The translations under genes and the position numbers were made by a program. Of a DNA stretch of 43,525 nucleotides, positions 41,206-43,525 are shown piece by piece. Source of the stretch: Chitinophagales bacterium (GTDB lineage: Bacteria > Bacteroidota > Bacteroidia > Chitinophagales > Chitinophagaceae); the NCBI GenBank assembly GCA_015654695.1, contig JAATGJ010000133.1, positions 1 to 43,525 on the forward strand, given 5' to 3'. A model generated the notes under the pieces. It saw only the letters and a list, made by a program, of their open reading frames with translations. It did no database searches and had not been told where the DNA came from. Every line of letters begins with the position of its first letter. Within the stretch, counting starts at the first letter, position 1.

Positions 41206-43525
41206 ATGAAACGATCAGTACTTTTTTCCCTTTTTGTTATGTTGTTGTCTTCTGTCGCCTGGGCGCAGCGGGATGTCACAGGTATAGTGACCGATGCAAG
41301 AGATAATGCTCCCCTTTCCGGGGTAAATGTATTTGTAAAAGGAACCCGCACTGGAACTACTACCGCCCGTGACGGACGCTTCAGGATATCAGCGCCCGCT
41401 AATGCGGTACTGGTTTTTTCTTTTTCCGGCTTTACAGATAAAGAAGTAACTGCGGATGGAACTACCCTGAATGTTTCTTTAGCAGTAGCGCAAACAAGCC
41501 TGCAGGAAGTAATCGTAACCGGTTATACCACACAAAACAAAAAGCAATACACCGGCTCTGTATCCAAAGTAGCAGGCGCAGAGGTAAACCTGCAGCCCAT
41601 AGCATCGCTTGAACAACTATTACAGGGTAAGTCTCCGGGCTTATTGATACAATCACAAAGCGGGCAACCGGGTTCCGCTGCTTCAGTTACAATCCGGGGT
41701 AAGGGATCTGTACTTGGCGGCACGCAGCCTTTATATATTGTTGACGGCATTCAAATAACCGGTGCGGATTTTCAAAGCATCAATCCCGCCGATATTGAAA
41801 CCTATAATATATTGAAAGATGCGGTATCTACATCGCAATATGGTTCCCGCGGCGCCAATGGCGTTATTGTAGTTACTACCAGGCGTGGTAAAAATGCGAA
41901 AACTGTTCTTAATTACGATTATCAATATGGCGTACAGCAATTACCGGAGAGTAAACTTATATTGATGAATTCATTGGAAAAACTGAATTATGAGATCTAT
42001 TATGACAGGCCGGAAGGGCTGAATCCTTTTGGATGGTCGCCATCAGCATACGACAGTTTATCAAAGATCACTGCAGATTGGGACGGGGCTGTGTTTCGTA
42101 AATCTAAAACACAACAGCATATTATCAGCGCTACCGGTGGTAATGATAAAACAAGGTTCTTTATCTCCGGTTCAATCTTTACCCAGGATGGATTGGTGCG
42201 CACTACTGACTTAAAACGTTATACGGGAAGAATAAACCTTGATCATACAGCGGGTAATTTTAAAATAGGCATATCTGCTACGGTAGGATATTCTAAAACT
42301 TCCGGCACATTTGAAAACGATAATGTGATCAATACCCCTTTGAATGCTTACCGGTGGACCATGCCATATATTACCCCCTATCTCCCTGGCGGCAGTTACA
42401 ATCTTGAAGATCCCGGCGGTAACCCCAATCCATTGCCGGAACTTTTTTTAAATACTAATTTAAATAAGCAGCTTAAAGGAGTGGGTGCGATCAGCCTGGA
42501 ATATAAGATCCCCTTTGTAAAAGGGCTTAATGTAAGAACACAATGGGGTATTGATTTTACAGATAACCAAAACGAAGCCTATGTAGATATCAATACAACC
42601 TCCAACCAGGTTGTACCCGGACAAGCCGGTTCATTCAATGCGAATTCGCTGCGGCGTATCCGTACAACAGGTACCACTTCTCTTAACTATGAGAAGAAAG
42701 CCGGCGATCACAACTTTGGTATCGGTCTTTTTAACGAGATCATTAAAAGAACGACTGAAACAAATGGTTATACAGGGTTTGGATTGAACGGCCCCATTAA
42801 AAACGCAGGCGGCATCACTCCCGGTACATCTACCAATAATTTTATACCACGGGTGGGAGGAGCCGCAAATGAAGAAGCTATACTATCTTATTTTGCCATT
42901 GCTAATTATGATTTCAGGAATAAATACTTTATCAATCTCACCGGCCGCCGCGATGGAAGTTCAAGACTGGCGGAAGGAAAGAAATTTGTCAATTATGGTG
43001 GTGTTGGTTTGGGCTGGGCGGTGACGTCAGAAGGGTTTATGACGAATCAAAACATCTTCGATAACCTGAAATTAAAAATAAGTTATGGATCTGCCGGCAA
43101 TGCGGATATAGGTGATTCCTACGAAGCTCTCGAACAGTTCACTTCTTCTTCTTATAACGGTATTAACGGGTTAAGGCTTACTAATCTGAAAAAAGACCAG
43201 CTAACATGGGAAACACGCCGTACGGCCAATGCGGGACTTGATTTTGCTGTATAGAAACATCGTTTGTCAGGCAGTATAGAAGTATATAAAGGTATGACAG
43301 ATGGTCTGTAGCTTAACAGGTTACTTGCGGCTACGAATGGTGGAGGAAGCATTGAGACCAACCGGGGGAAACTCCGGAACCAGGGGATTGACATAACATT
43401 GTCTTATGATCTCATCAAAGGCAAAAACCTGGCTATACCTATCAATGACAACTGGACCGGCAATAAAAGTGTAATGCTTGCACTGGATGGTAATGACGAA
43501 ATAGCAAAGGGTATCAGCATTAACA
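41206..43525 (+). pseudogene. SusC-like transporter 4, two in-frame TAG codons, cut by window end
   Basis: From the ATG at 41206 (earlier in-frame ATGs at 41182 and 41200) it reads a signal peptide (VLFSLFVMLLSSVAWAQ), carboxypeptidase-like domain (DVTGIVTDARDNAPLSGVNV), plug (VTIRGKGSV, PLYIVDGIQI, QYGSRGANGVIVVTTRRGK) and part of the barrel. TAG at 43252-43254 interrupts LDFAV, but the same frame continues with KHRLSGSIEVYKGMTDGL, a second TAG, then LNRLLAATNGGGSIETN, all normal SusC sequence, to the window edge. So the gene was full-length and carries two nonsense codons, or there are sequence errors. It is a paralogue of SusC 1; its SusD would lie beyond the window. Confidence 0.8.

Overview
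The window reads as chromosomal DNA of a member of the Bacteroidota, most likely the Chitinophagaceae. The reasons are the SusC/SusD transporter pairs, a PorQ-like type IX secretion protein, the parA-parB-DUF5683-dapB gene order, LytS/LytR-type two-component genes, TAnnTTTG -7 promoter boxes with an upstream TTG, and starts without Shine-Dalgarno sequences. Family names below are recognised by eye from the translated sequence; no search was run.

Region 1 (1-1818) is a decayed accessory patch: a GNAT-like protein with a 60-residue partner, an unknown gene split by a frameshift, and the 3' remnant of a tyrosine recombinase that stops beside a response regulator gene. Region 2 (1819-9394, mostly minus strand) is housekeeping. 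It runs parA, a four-helix-bundle (S23/IVS-type) gene sitting in short tandem repeats, parB, DUF5683, dapB, a TPR sensor kinase and a NarL-type regulator. Upstream of parA lie a small basic protein and a frameshifted DUF6169-like gene. Region 3 (9395-16257, plus strand) holds a membrane metallophosphoesterase, two outer-membrane beta-barrel proteins, Lon protease and PorQ.

Region 4 (16265-21052, minus strand) is a tight, partly overlapping operon: M42 aminopeptidase, a 55-residue one-helix protein, a kinase-like/methyltransferase fusion, a membrane sulfatase-like enzyme and a PIG-L deacetylase. It looks like an uncharacterised cell-envelope modification system. Region 5 (21214-25418) has a UbiA-like membrane protein, a lipoprotein, an orphan LuxE-like enzyme and a LytS/LytR two-component pair.

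Region 6 (25875 to the end) is a nutrient-uptake island with four SusC genes and three SusD genes, one followed by a surface lipoprotein, and with no degradative enzyme in view. The fourth SusC reads through two in-frame TAG codons and runs off the window. The strongest unexplained signal is here. All four SusC genes are preceded by the same ungapped tripartite element (TTCATGCYT, then GRAGCAT, then TTRYTGYCT, at identical spacing in every copy). The outer blocks of its first 36 nt can pair, and its ATG opens a minute reading frame. It looks like a shared leader RNA or operator controlling the island.
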